Under the pieces are notes generated by a model that was not told the origin of the DNA, searched no databases, and saw nothing but the letters and a program-made list of their open reading frames with translations. From contig JAAYLQ010000026.1 of assembly GCA_012521805.1 (NCBI GenBank), forward strand, positions 1 through 9,418: a DNA stretch of 9,418 nt, given 5' to 3'. Origin of the DNA: Bacillota bacterium. GTDB taxonomy: Bacteria; Bacillota; Limnochordia; Darwinibacteriales; DTU012. Below, one piece after another: positions 1 to 7,397 of the stretch (position 1 is its first letter; each line of letters starts with the position of its first letter). The position numbers and the translations under genes were made by a program.

Positions 1-21
1 AAATTTTTTTGTGGTTTTTAG

Positions 22-2457
22 CTAATCTTCATCCTTATTGACCAAATGAGCCGCGGCGACTACCTTATCGTTTTCCTGCAGCTTCATCAGAATCACACCT
101 TGAGTATTGCGGCCAAGTCGCGAAATATCAGCAACAGACATTCTGATCATGATTCCCTCAAGGGAAATCAGCATCACTTCATTGTTGCTGTAAACCATCT
201 TTGCGCCAACCACACGCCCTGTCTTATCAGTTTTGTTTAAAGTTCTAACACCTTTTCCGCCTCTATTGGTAATCCGATACTCGTCGATGCTGGTACGTTT
301 ACCATATCCGTTTTCTGTTACTATCAGCAGGTCCTCTCCATTCGAAACTATATCCATGCCGACCACATAATCGTCCTCTTCCAGGGTGATGCCTTTGACA
401 CCCCGGGTGTTTCTACCCATGGGACGAACCTGTTCTTCCGCAAAGCGGATAGATTTTCCTTCTGCTGTAGTTAGAATAATTTCTTGGTTGCCATCAGTTA
501 ATCTTACACTGACAACCTCATCATCATCTAACAGTGAAATCCCAATTAATCCAGCGCGGGAACTGTCATATTCATTGAGAGCGGTCTTTTTGACCATGCC
601 CTGTTTAGTAGCCATAACCAGATACCAATCATCAGAAAAGTCACTAATAGGGATAGTTGCTTCGATCCGCTCACCTGGTTCTAGATGAATCAAATTGACA
701 GCGGCTACTCCCCGGGCATTGCGCCCAGCTTCTGGAATCTCATGACCTTTCAAGCGGTGAACGCGGCCCTGGTTGGTAAAGAACAGGACATAGTTATGGG
801 TGCTGGTAACAAACAGCTGTTCAACAAAATCCTCGTTTTTGTTGCTGATCGCAGTGATCCCGCGTCCGCCTCTTCTCTGTGAACGATAAGTATCTACTGG
901 GAGCCGTTTAATATACCCCTGATGGGTGACGGTAACAATCAAATTTTCCTCAGCGATTAAATCTTCAACATCCAAGTTAGAATCATCTCGAATAATCTTA
1001 GTTCTGCGCGGATCAGCAAACCGCTCTTTAATTTCTAAAAGTTCTTCCTTGATGATGTTGTACACCAAATTCATATCGCCTAAAATTGTTTTTAACCGCT
1101 GAATAGTCTGGAGCAGCCCAGCATGCTCTGCCTCGATTTTTTCCCTTTCCAATCCGGTTAATCTTCTCAGCTGCATATCTAAAATTGCAACCGCTTGGCG
1201 TTCAGTTAACTCAAACCGCTCCATCAAGGTTTCTTTGGCTGCTTGATCATTTCTTGAGCCGCGAATAATATTAATAATTTCATCGATATGATCAAGAGCG
1301 ATCAGTAAACCTTCCCGAATATGAGCATCATTTTCTGCTTTTTTCAGCTCATGCTGGCAGCGGCGGATTACTACTTCTTTTTGGTGCTCCACATAGTAAT
1401 GCAGTGTCTCTTTTAAGTTCAATATTTTTGGTTCGCCATCAACTAAGGCAAGCATGATTACACCAAAAGTGTCCTGCATTTGGGTAAACTTATAGAGCTG
1501 ATTTAAAATTACTCTAGGATCAACATCCCTGCGCAGTTCAATCACAATCCGCATACCAGATTTATCAGATTCATCCCGCAGATCAGTAATGCCGTCGATT
1601 CTTTTATCTCTCACTAATTCAGCAATTTTTTCAATCAGTCGAGCTTTGTTAACATTGTACGGCAGCTCAGTAACGATAATCCGGTGTTTGCCGTTGTTCA
1701 TCTGCTCAATTTGGCTTTTCGCCCGCACATAAATTTTACCGCGGCCTGTTTCATAAGCCTCCTTGATTCCTTCCCTGCCGAGGATTAAACCACCGGTTGG
1801 GAAGTCAGGGCCGATAATTACCCGGCTCAGCTCTTTTATAGTCACATCAGGATTATCGATCAGCATGATAATCCCATCGATAACCTCCCCTAAGTTATGG
1901 GGAGGAATATTGGTTGCCATTCCAACCGCAATTCCAGCCGCTCCATTGACTAAGAGATTTGGGAATCTGCTCGGCAGAACCGCTGGTTGATCAACAGTTT
2001 CGTCAAAGTTCGGCACAAAATCAACAGTATTTTTATCGATATCCCGGAGCATTTCAGCGGATAAACGGGACAGCCGCGCTTCAGTATAGCGCATGGCAGC
2101 TGGCGGGTCACCGTCAACACTGCCGAAGTTTCCGTGTCCGTCAATCAATTGGTAACGATAGGAAAAGTCCTGTGCCATCCTTACCATCGCATCATAGATC
2201 GCCGAGTCGCCATGGGGATGGAATTTACCCATTACTTCGCCCACAATCCGAGCTGATTTCTTATAAGGGCGATCATGGCGCATCCCTAGTTCACCCATGC
2301 TGTAGATGATCCGGCGCTGCACCGGTTTGAGACCATCACGCACATCTGGCAGAGCTCGTTCTACAATTACGCTCATAGCATAGTTGATATATGATGTTTT
2401 CATCTCGTCCACGATTTTTATTGGAACAACTTTTCCTTCGCGAAATTCTGAATTCAT
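22..2457 (-). CDS. gyrA: DNA gyrase subunit A
   Basis: This is the breakage-reunion subunit of DNA gyrase, which with GyrB forms the A2B2 enzyme that introduces negative supercoils using ATP. From the ATG at 2457 the protein has 811 residues, a normal length. The N-terminal winged-helix domain carries the catalytic tyrosine in the AAMRYTEARL motif (about Y124). The quinolone-determining region reads HPHGDSAIYD, with serine and aspartate at the two usual resistance positions (about S85 and D89), so it looks like the sensitive type. The C-terminal DNA-wrapping beta-pinwheel starts near residue 500 and has an intact GyrA box, QRRGGRG (about 527-533), and degenerate repeats of it (GRNARGV, GRNTRGV, NRGGKGV, GRNTQGV). 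An in-frame ATG lies 6 bases upstream at 2463, but only 3 bases separate it from the AAGGAG site; the 2457 start has 9. The gene follows gyrB by 15 bases and is probably cotranscribed with it. No terminator is visible in the last 21 bases. Confidence 0.97.
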   Translation of the reverse strand: MNSEFREGKVVPIKIVDEMKTSYINYAMSVIVERALPDVRDGLKPVQRRIIYSMGELGMRHDRPYKKSARIVGEVMGKFHPHGDSAIYDAMVRMAQDFSYRYQLIDGHGNFGSVDGDPPAAMRYTEARLSRLSAEMLRDIDKNTVDFVPNFDETVDQPAVLPSRFPNLLVNGAAGIAVGMATNIPPHNLGEVIDGIIMLIDNPDVTIKELSRVIIGPDFPTGGLILGREGIKEAYETGRGKIYVRAKSQIEQMNNGKHRIIVTELPYNVNKARLIEKIAELVRDKRIDGITDLRDESDKSGMRIVIELRRDVDPRVILNQLYKFTQMQDTFGVIMLALVDGEPKILNLKETLHYYVEHQKEVVIRRCQHELKKAENDAHIREGLLIALDHIDEIINIIRGSRNDQAAKETLMERFELTERQAVAILDMQLRRLTGLEREKIEAEHAGLLQTIQRLKTILGDMNLVYNIIKEELLEIKERFADPRRTKIIRDDSNLDVEDLIAEENLIVTVTHQGYIKRLPVDTYRSQRRGGRGITAISNKNEDFVEQLFVTSTHNYVLFFTNQGRVHRLKGHEIPEAGRNARGVAAVNLIHLEPGERIEATIPISDFSDDWYLVMATKQGMVKKTALNEYDSSRAGLIGISLLDDDEVVSVRLTDGNQEIILTTAEGKSIRFAEEQVRPMGRNTRGVKGITLEEDDYVVGMDIVSNGEDLLIVTENGYGKRTSIDEYRITNRGGKGVRTLNKTDKTGRVVGAKMVYSNNEVMLISLEGIMIRMSVADISRLGRNTQGVILMKLQENDKVVAAAHLVNKDED

Positions 2458-2466
2458 GCCCATTAA

Positions 2467-2472
2467 CTCCTT
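2467..2472 (-). promoter_or_regulatory. Ribosome binding site of gyrA (decides the start)
   Basis: AAGGAG on the minus strand begins right after the gyrB stop codon. It is 9 bases from the ATG at 2457 and only 3 bases from the ATG at 2463, which favours the downstream start (protein beginning MNSEF). Confidence 0.75.
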
Positions 2473-4419
2473 CTACACATCCAAATTTGTCACTAATTTG
2501 GCATTTGCTTCAATGAACTCTCGCCGCGGTTCAACTTTTTCTCCCATCAAAGTTGTAAAAATCTCATCAGCAGCAATGGCATCATCCAAACGCAGCTGCT
2601 GAATAATCCGAGTTTCGGGATTCATGGTTGTGTCCCACAACTGCTGCTTATCCATTTCTCCCAAACCTTTGTAGCGCTGGATAGTAATGCCAACTCGACC
2701 AATCTCCTCCAGCAATTTATCTAATTCATCGTCCGAATAGCAGTAATGAACATTCCTGCGCTGCTCCACTTTATAAAGGGGCGGCTGCGCAATATAAACA
2801 TGTCCATGTTCCAGTAATGGCCGCATATAGCGATAAAAGAAAGTGAGCAGCAGAGTCCTGATATGAGCCCCATCCACGTCAGCATCTGTCATAATAATTA
2901 TTTTGTCATAGCGCAGTTTAGACAGGTCAAATTCTTCCCCTACCCCTGTCCCAAACGCTGTAATCATAGAGCGAATCTCATTGTTGCTGAGAATCCGATC
3001 CAGTCTCGCCTTTTCCACGTTGAGAATTTTACCCCTTAAGGGGAGAATCGCTTGGAAGCGCCGGTCACGCCCTTGTTTCGCTGTACCGCCAGCAGAATCA
3101 CCCTCTACGAGAAATAGTTCGCATAATTTGGGATCAGTGAAACTGCAGTCAGCCAGTTTGCCAGGTAAGGAAGATACTTCTAAAGCACTTTTCCTGCGGG
3201 TCAGTTCCCTTGCCTTGCGGGCAGCTTCCCTAGCTCTAAATGCGGAAATTGACTTTTCAATAATCCGTTTTGCTTCCGCTGGATGCTCCTGTAAGTAAGT
3301 TGCTAAATGTTCGCTGACTATCGATTCGACAATTCCCCGCACATCACTGTTACCCAGCTTAGTCTTGGTTTGCCCTTCAAACTGCGGCTCAGATAATTTA
3401 ACACTAATAACTGCTGTTAAACCCTCCCGCACATCTTCACCGCTTAAATTTTCTTCATTTTGTTTTAAGAGATTATGGGTACGGGCATAATCATTGAGGG
3501 TGCGCGTTAGAGCAGACCTGAATCCGCTTAAGTGCGTGCCCCCTTCCTGGGTATTGATGTTGTTAGCAAAAGTCAAGATTGTTTCACTATAACCATCAGT
3601 ATACTGCATGGCCACTTCCAGATCACACTCGCGGGATTCATGAAAATACACCGGCTCATGCAGCACAGTTTTGTTCTTGTTTAAATGCTCAACAAAGGAG
3701 ACAATGCCTCCCTCGTAAAAATAGGTATTCTGCCGTTCAGTTCTATGATCAATAAACTGAATTTTCACACCCTTATTTAAAAAGGCAAGCTCGCGCAGGC
3801 GGTAGGTAATTCGATCCGCTTCAAACTCTACAGTTTCAAATATTTCCGCATCTGGTTTAAATGCTATTTGGGTTCCCCTTTTATCGGTAGTACCCAACCG
3901 CTGCAGATCGGATTCAGGAACTCCCCGCTGATAGCGCTGAAAATGATGATATCCCTCGGAAAATACATTTACTTCCAGCCATTCAGACAAAGCGTTTACA
4001 ACAGAAATTCCCACACCATGCAGCCCGCCGGATACTTTGTATCCTCCGCCTTCCTGCCCAAACTTACCGCCAGCATGAAGTTTGGTTAAGACAGTCTCCA
4101 CCGCGGACTTCCCGGTTTTCTCCACAATACCGACAGGTATGCCTCGACCATTGTCGGTCACTCGGACTGAACCATCTTCTAAAATCTCCACACAGATAAA
4201 ATCGCAGAATCCGGCAAGGGCCTCATCAATGCTGTTATCTACAACTTCGGTAACGAGATGATGCAGGCCATTGCTGTCGGTACTGCCGATGTACATACCG
4301 GGGCGGCGCCTTACAGCTTCCAGCCCCTCCAAGACTTGAATTTTATCTGCAGTATAATTTGATGTGTTCACGTTATTTTTCAATATTACATCTACTCCCT
4401 GCACAATTTGACTTTCCAT
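2473..4419 (-). CDS. gyrB: DNA gyrase subunit B
   Basis: This is the ATPase and TOPRIM subunit of DNA gyrase. From the ATG at 4419 it has 648 residues, slightly longer than the Bacillus protein. The GHKL ATPase fold shows the N-box EVVDNSIDEA (about 58-67), the DNGRGIP loop (about 89-95) and the GGLHGVG loop (about 131-137), followed by the transducer lysine motif QTKTKLG (about 350-356). The TOPRIM domain has EGDSAGG (about 439-445) and the metal-binding DADVDG (about 512-517), and the C-terminal QRYKGLGEMD motif is present. The start is uncertain. The ATG at 4419 has no Shine-Dalgarno sequence. An in-frame TTG at 4383 has GGGAG 11 bases upstream and would give a 636-residue protein whose N-terminus matches the usual GyrB length better. 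Either way the domains are unaffected. The likely promoter lies just upstream (4432-4440). Confidence 0.97.
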   Translation of the reverse strand: MESQIVQGVDVILKNNVNTSNYTADKIQVLEGLEAVRRRPGMYIGSTDSNGLHHLVTEVVDNSIDEALAGFCDFICVEILEDGSVRVTDNGRGIPVGIVEKTGKSAVETVLTKLHAGGKFGQEGGGYKVSGGLHGVGISVVNALSEWLEVNVFSEGYHHFQRYQRGVPESDLQRLGTTDKRGTQIAFKPDAEIFETVEFEADRITYRLRELAFLNKGVKIQFIDHRTERQNTYFYEGGIVSFVEHLNKNKTVLHEPVYFHESRECDLEVAMQYTDGYSETILTFANNINTQEGGTHLSGFRSALTRTLNDYARTHNLLKQNEENLSGEDVREGLTAVISVKLSEPQFEGQTKTKLGNSDVRGIVESIVSEHLATYLQEHPAEAKRIIEKSISAFRAREAARKARELTRRKSALEVSSLPGKLADCSFTDPKLCELFLVEGDSAGGTAKQGRDRRFQAILPLRGKILNVEKARLDRILSNNEIRSMITAFGTGVGEEFDLSKLRYDKIIIMTDADVDGAHIRTLLLTFFYRYMRPLLEHGHVYIAQPPLYKVEQRRNVHYCYSDDELDKLLEEIGRVGITIQRYKGLGEMDKQQLWDTTMNPETRIIQQLRLDDAIAADEIFTTLMGEKVEPRREFIEANAKLVTNLDV

Positions 4420-4431
4420 TTAGTTATAGTT

Positions 4432-4440
4432 ATTATAACA
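4432..4440 (-). promoter_or_regulatory. Extended -10 promoter for gyrB (gyrBA)
   Basis: The minus strand reads TGTTATAAT here, a perfect -10 hexamer (4437-4432) with the TG of an extended -10 element. I see no good -35, which such promoters can do without. The predicted transcription start is near 4425, only about six bases before the gyrB ATG at 4419. That implies a nearly leaderless message, or else use of the SD-led TTG at 4383. The assignment rests on sequence only. Confidence 0.55.
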
Positions 4441-4448
4441 CAAATTTG

Positions 4449-4694
4449 CTATAAATTGAGAAATTCGGAAACCCTTTTGTTAAGAGTTGCAGCCGATATT
4501 GGCGACAGATACACCCTATCAGTTGTTACCACAAAAGACTTAGGCTTTTCAATTAATGTTTGAACAAATCCCTCTTCAGCTGCAGTCGCTAAAAATTCTT
4601 GAGTGTAAATCGAATAGGATTCGCACTTAACATCCAAAATAGCAACGATGTCTTTCATTGGTATTACCTTTCCTTGGCCAATGTGTAAAAACAT
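4449..4694 (-). CDS. remB: RemB-like matrix regulator (DUF370 family)
   Basis: This small protein of 81 residues begins MFLHIGQGKVIPMKDIVAIL and contains the family's SFVVTT...VYLSPISAATLNKR segment. It matches the DUF370/RemA-RemB family in length, in motif order and in its place between recF and gyrB, where B. subtilis has yaaB (remB). In Bacillus, RemA and RemB affect expression of biofilm-matrix genes, RemA as a DNA-binding activator; RemB's own role is less well defined. The frame is open upstream to 4748, but that extension overlaps recF and lacks family similarity. I therefore chose the ATG at 4694, which has AGGAAAGG (4712-4705) 10 bases upstream. It starts 4 bases after the recF stop, so translation is probably coupled. 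There is no sign of a membrane segment. Confidence 0.88.
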   Translation of the reverse strand: MFLHIGQGKVIPMKDIVAILDVKCESYSIYTQEFLATAAEEGFVQTLIEKPKSFVVTTDRVYLSPISAATLNKRVSEFLNL

Positions 4695-4698
4695 GTGA

Positions 4699-5823
4699 TC
4701 ATCGCCTTTCCTGCACCTGTCCTGCTTTGACATGATAAACCGCAGCATCTTCCGTTATTTTTTGTTCAAAGTCGGCTATATTTGTAGTAGTGATAATTGT
4801 TTGAACTTTTTTGTGCAGTAATTCTAATAAGAAATGCCTTCGCAGCTGATCTAGCTCGGACATTACATCGTCAAGCAGTATCGCTGGATAGCTTCCTGTC
4901 TCAGATTTCATATACTCTAATTCAGCAAGACGGCAGGCTAGAACAGCTGTCCGCTGCTGTCCCTGACTGCCGTATATCTTGGCATCGAGGCGGTTAATCA
5001 AAAACTGAAAATCATCACGCTGGGGTCCTACCAGCGTATAGCCCCGCTTGTATTCTAAAGATTTAGTGGATAACAGGGCTTCTGTAAACCTTGATTTCAC
5101 CGCTTGATAGCTGTATTCGTTTTCTTCTTCAGGATTCGATACAAAAAATGGAATATAGCGGAGCATTAACTCTTCGCTGCCATTGCTGAGTCCGCGGTGC
5201 ATCAACCTGCTTAAAAGTCCTAATTTATGAATCATTTCCGCCCTTTTAACAATCAGGCGACTGCCGATTTCAATCAACTGCTGATCCCAAATTTCTAACA
5301 TACCAGGATCTTTCTGCTCAAAAGCAATGGTTTTCAGCAAAGAATTGCGGTGCTGCAGTACTTTCTGATAATCAAGGAGTAGGCTGCGATATCCTGCATC
5401 TACCTGAGAGATTTCCAGATCAAGAAACCGCCTCCGGTCGCCGGGCGATCCCTTGATCAGGTATAAATCATCAGGAGTAAAGAGGACCACGTTAAAAACA
5501 CCAACAAACTGCTTCTGCTGAGTTTCTTTTTTATCAACCCGCAGTACTTTAGGAGCATTTTTTTGGAGCACAACTTCTAAATTATGGGTTGCTTCGGTAA
5601 CGACATCACCCGATATTAAACTGTAATCCTGTCCAGATTGAATCATGTCCCCATCTTTAGCAGCACGGAAAGACCTAGCTGCGGCCAGCAAATAAACTGC
5701 TTCGAGAATATTACTTTTGCCCTGGGCATTGTTGCCAACAAAAACATTGACTTTAGGGTTAAAGTCCAAAGTTAAGGTTTTGTAATTGCGAAAATTTGAT
5801 AACCGCAATTGTTTGATGTACAT
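4699..5823 (-). CDS. recF: DNA replication and repair protein RecF
   Basis: RecF is an SMC-like ATPase that, with RecO and RecR, helps load RecA at gaps and stalled forks. The protein has 374 residues from the ATG at 5823, typical for the family. It opens MYIKQLRLSNFRNY as family members do. Visible motifs are Walker A GNNAQGKS (about 30-37), the conserved GSPGDRRRFLD (about 125-135), the ABC-type signature YGSQGQQRT (about 284-292), Walker B AILLDD (about 314-319) and the D-loop SELD just after. A TTG three codons upstream (5832) would also be in frame, but it abuts the AAGG site, while 5823 sits 9 bases from it. One base separates the yaaA stop from this start, and remB follows by 4 bases, so yaaA-recF-remB looks translationally coupled. 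Confidence 0.96.
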   Translation of the reverse strand: MYIKQLRLSNFRNYKTLTLDFNPKVNVFVGNNAQGKSNILEAVYLLAAARSFRAAKDGDMIQSGQDYSLISGDVVTEATHNLEVVLQKNAPKVLRVDKKETQQKQFVGVFNVVLFTPDDLYLIKGSPGDRRRFLDLEISQVDAGYRSLLLDYQKVLQHRNSLLKTIAFEQKDPGMLEIWDQQLIEIGSRLIVKRAEMIHKLGLLSRLMHRGLSNGSEELMLRYIPFFVSNPEEENEYSYQAVKSRFTEALLSTKSLEYKRGYTLVGPQRDDFQFLINRLDAKIYGSQGQQRTAVLACRLAELEYMKSETGSYPAILLDDVMSELDQLRRHFLLELLHKKVQTIITTTNIADFEQKITEDAAVYHVKAGQVQERR

Positions 5824-5824
5824 G

Positions 5825-6031
5825 CTAGACAACCTTGAATGACTGGCCGCTGACTGTTACCACATCATTGCGGTACACTTTTTTTCCCCGCCTAGTTTCC
5901 ACAATACCGTTTATAAGGACCTCACCACTCTGGATCAGGTGTTTCGCTTCACCACCAGTTGCAGCTATGTTCGCCCACTTCAGCAGTTGATCTAAATTAA
6001 TCGATTCTGTCCTGATTTCTATTTTTTCCAT
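5825..6031 (-). CDS. yaaA: S4-domain protein YaaA (RNA-binding type)
   Basis: This protein of 68 residues is almost entirely one S4 RNA-binding domain: LDQLLKWANIAATGGEAKHLI, then SGEVLINGIVETRRGKKVYRNDVV. Small S4 proteins of this type lie between dnaN and recF in many Bacillota (YaaA, also called RlbA in Bacillus). Work in Bacillus connects it with ribosome assembly, but its molecular role is not settled, so I claim only RNA binding by family. It has a strong AGGAGG site (6044-6039) 7 bases before the ATG, starts 15 bases after the dnaN stop, and ends 1 base before recF. Confidence 0.9.
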   Translation of the reverse strand: MEKIEIRTESINLDQLLKWANIAATGGEAKHLIQSGEVLINGIVETRRGKKVYRNDVVTVSGQSFKVV

Positions 6032-6046
6032 CAGATTTCCTCCTAG

Positions 6047-7144
6047 TTAACTGAGACGAATCGGCATCAATATATACTTCTGATCTTCGTCGTTATCTGC
6101 CTGCATCAGGCATTGACGCAGATCTGCGTTAAAGTGGAAAAGGACTTGTTCTGCATCAGTTGCTTTCAGCATATCTAAGATATACTTTGCCGAAAAAGCT
6201 GCTTTACCATTCTCGCCTTGGTGTTCCACATTGAGTTTTTCCTGGCTTTTACCCTTACTGCTGGAAGGAGTGCTGATTTCCAGTACACCATCAACAGCTT
6301 CAAAAATTACAATCTGACTGCCTTCGTCAGTATTAATTAAGGCGGCCCGTTCCACTGCGGCTATCAACATCTGACGATTTGCAGTAATGCGAATTGGCTC
6401 CTCATCAGGGAAAAGCCCTCTATATTTAGGAAACTGTTCTTCAATCAGTCTGGTGGTAATCTTATTTGGACCATATTCAAAAATTAGAGATTTATCGCTA
6501 AAAGCAATATTAATCGGAGTATCATCATTAGGTAAGCTCCGCTGCAATTCTTGCATTGTTTTCATTGGAACTAAGATTTCCATATTCGGGACATCTGAGT
6601 TAAGTTCCACCGCATAGTAAGCTAAACGATTAATATCGGTAGCCACAAAACTCAGTCGATTGTCGATTATTTCAAATAGTATTCCATTAAGGAAAGGGCG
6701 GTGCTCATCCTTACCGCAGGCATAGATCGTGTTTTTAATCATTCTTAACAATTTGTTCGCCGGCAGTGAAAACATCACTTGTTCGGCTTCAGGAAGCTGA
6801 GGAAAGTCTTCTTCATTAAAAATATTTAAAGTGAATTCAACATTGCCAGCTGTAATTAGTAACTGCTGATCAACAACTTCAAAAATTATTGGTTGATCGG
6901 GAAGTTTGCGTACTAATGCTGCAAGTAATTTACCATCAACTACAGTTTTATCTGCTGTGTTAACATAGGCTTTAAACTCGGATTTAATGCCTAATTCCAA
7001 ATTTGTAGCAGTTAAAGATACGCTGGAAGTATCGGAAGCAATATGAATTCCAGTTAAAATTGGAATATCATTTTGGGAAGCGACCGCTTTTTCAACTAAA
7101 TTTACTGCAGGCAGCAGGTCGCTTAAGGAACATTGGAAGTGCAT
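6047..7144 (-). CDS. dnaN: DNA polymerase III subunit beta (sliding clamp)
   Basis: DnaN forms the ring-shaped homodimer that tethers the replicative polymerase to DNA and serves as a docking hub for many repair proteins. At 365 residues it has the usual length. The sequence shows the three-domain clamp pattern: an N-terminal domain starting MHFQCSLSDLLPAVN, a middle domain with RPFLNGILFEI and SFVATDINRLA (the typical LxGxL...LVATDGHRLA region), and a C-terminal domain ending YILMPIRLS, close to the family's YLMPIRL tail. The family's usual DGHRLA reads DINRLA here, a mild departure. The ATG at 7144 has AGGAGG (7157-7152) 7 bases upstream. A TATAAA (7170-7165) could be a -10 element, but no convincing -35 accompanies it, so expression may come partly by readthrough from dnaA. 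Confidence 0.97.
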   Translation of the reverse strand: MHFQCSLSDLLPAVNLVEKAVASQNDIPILTGIHIASDTSSVSLTATNLELGIKSEFKAYVNTADKTVVDGKLLAALVRKLPDQPIIFEVVDQQLLITAGNVEFTLNIFNEEDFPQLPEAEQVMFSLPANKLLRMIKNTIYACGKDEHRPFLNGILFEIIDNRLSFVATDINRLAYYAVELNSDVPNMEILVPMKTMQELQRSLPNDDTPINIAFSDKSLIFEYGPNKITTRLIEEQFPKYRGLFPDEEPIRITANRQMLIAAVERAALINTDEGSQIVIFEAVDGVLEISTPSSSKGKSQEKLNVEHQGENGKAAFSAKYILDMLKATDAEQVLFHFNADLRQCLMQADNDEDQKYILMPIRLS

Positions 7145-7210
7145 AATTATTCCTCCTGTGGAAATTTATACAAACAAACGTGAATCAGCTATTTGAATAA
7201 GACATGATCG

Positions 7211-7225
7211 TAGTAGTAATAGTAG
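7211..7225 (+). other. DnaA-trio element
   Basis: The plus strand reads TAGTAGTAATAGTAG. Read 3' to 5' from the DnaA-box side, this is GAT GAT AAT GAT GAT, five perfect fits to the DnaA-trio motif 3'-[G/A]A[T/A]-5' that DnaA filaments bind as single-stranded DNA in B. subtilis. The perfect box at 7239-7247 lies 13 bases away. A degenerate box (minus strand TGGCACACA, 7230-7238) fills most of that gap, so the box, second box, short linker and trio order is preserved. Confidence 0.85.
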
Positions 7226-7238
7226 TTCGTGTGTGCCA

Positions 7239-7247
7239 TGTGGATAA
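7239..7247 (-). promoter_or_regulatory. DnaA box, perfect, next to the trios
   Basis: TGTGGATAA on the plus strand is TTATCCACA on the minus strand. It is the closest consensus box to the DnaA-trios, so it is the likely loading point for the DnaA filament that opens the DNA. Confidence 0.88.
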
Positions 7248-7311
7248 GCCCGCAAGTCTATATTTTATAAGGGTTTGTCCACAATAACAAGCTGTGGTTA
7301 GATCAAACTTT

Positions 7312-7320
7312 TTATCCACA
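7312..7320 (+). promoter_or_regulatory. DnaA box, perfect
   Basis: TTATCCACA on the plus strand, opposite in orientation to the trio-proximal box. Confidence 0.85.
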
Positions 7321-7385
7321 GAATCCAGAAGCGCTTAAAACTGAGATTTTCCAATTCACAGCTAACAAACAGGCCTGTAAAGAGG

Positions 7386-7394
7386 TTATCCACA
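7386..7394 (+). promoter_or_regulatory. DnaA box, perfect, at the dnaA stop
   Basis: TTATCCACA on the plus strand, three bases from the dnaA stop codon. Confidence 0.85.
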
Positions 7395-7397
7395 GCA

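Larger units (their letters stand above)
7145..7397. other. oriC, dnaA-dnaN part (unwinding region)
   Basis: No gene lies in these 253 bases. They hold DnaA boxes at 7239-7247, 7312-7320 and 7386-7394 (perfect), at 7275-7283 (TTGTCCACA, one mismatch) and at 7293-7301 (two mismatches). A DnaA-trio run lies at 7211-7225, and AT-rich sequence continues toward dnaN at about 7145-7205. Going from dnaA to dnaN the order is boxes, trios, AT-rich DNA, as in the B. subtilis unwinding region. This is therefore the probable site where the strands first open. The cluster could also affect dnaN expression. Confidence 0.88.

Noticed and set aside
1..21. Possible terminator after gyrA
   Set aside because: Only A/T-rich sequence is visible; no hairpin can be formed in the bases available.
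1884..1905. Perfect 7-bp inverted repeat CCTCCCC/GGGGAGG inside gyrA
   Set aside because: It encodes the conserved PPHNLGE stretch of GyrA, has no T-rich tail and is best explained by codon choice.
3032..3043. 12-bp palindrome CCCCTTAAGGGG inside gyrB
   Set aside because: It encodes the conserved LPLRGK segment of the TOPRIM region; coincidence is enough.
4695..4748. Upstream extension of remB by 18 codons
   Set aside because: It overlaps the 3' end of recF in another frame and adds residues absent from DUF370 proteins; the ATG at 4694 gives the family's usual N-terminus.
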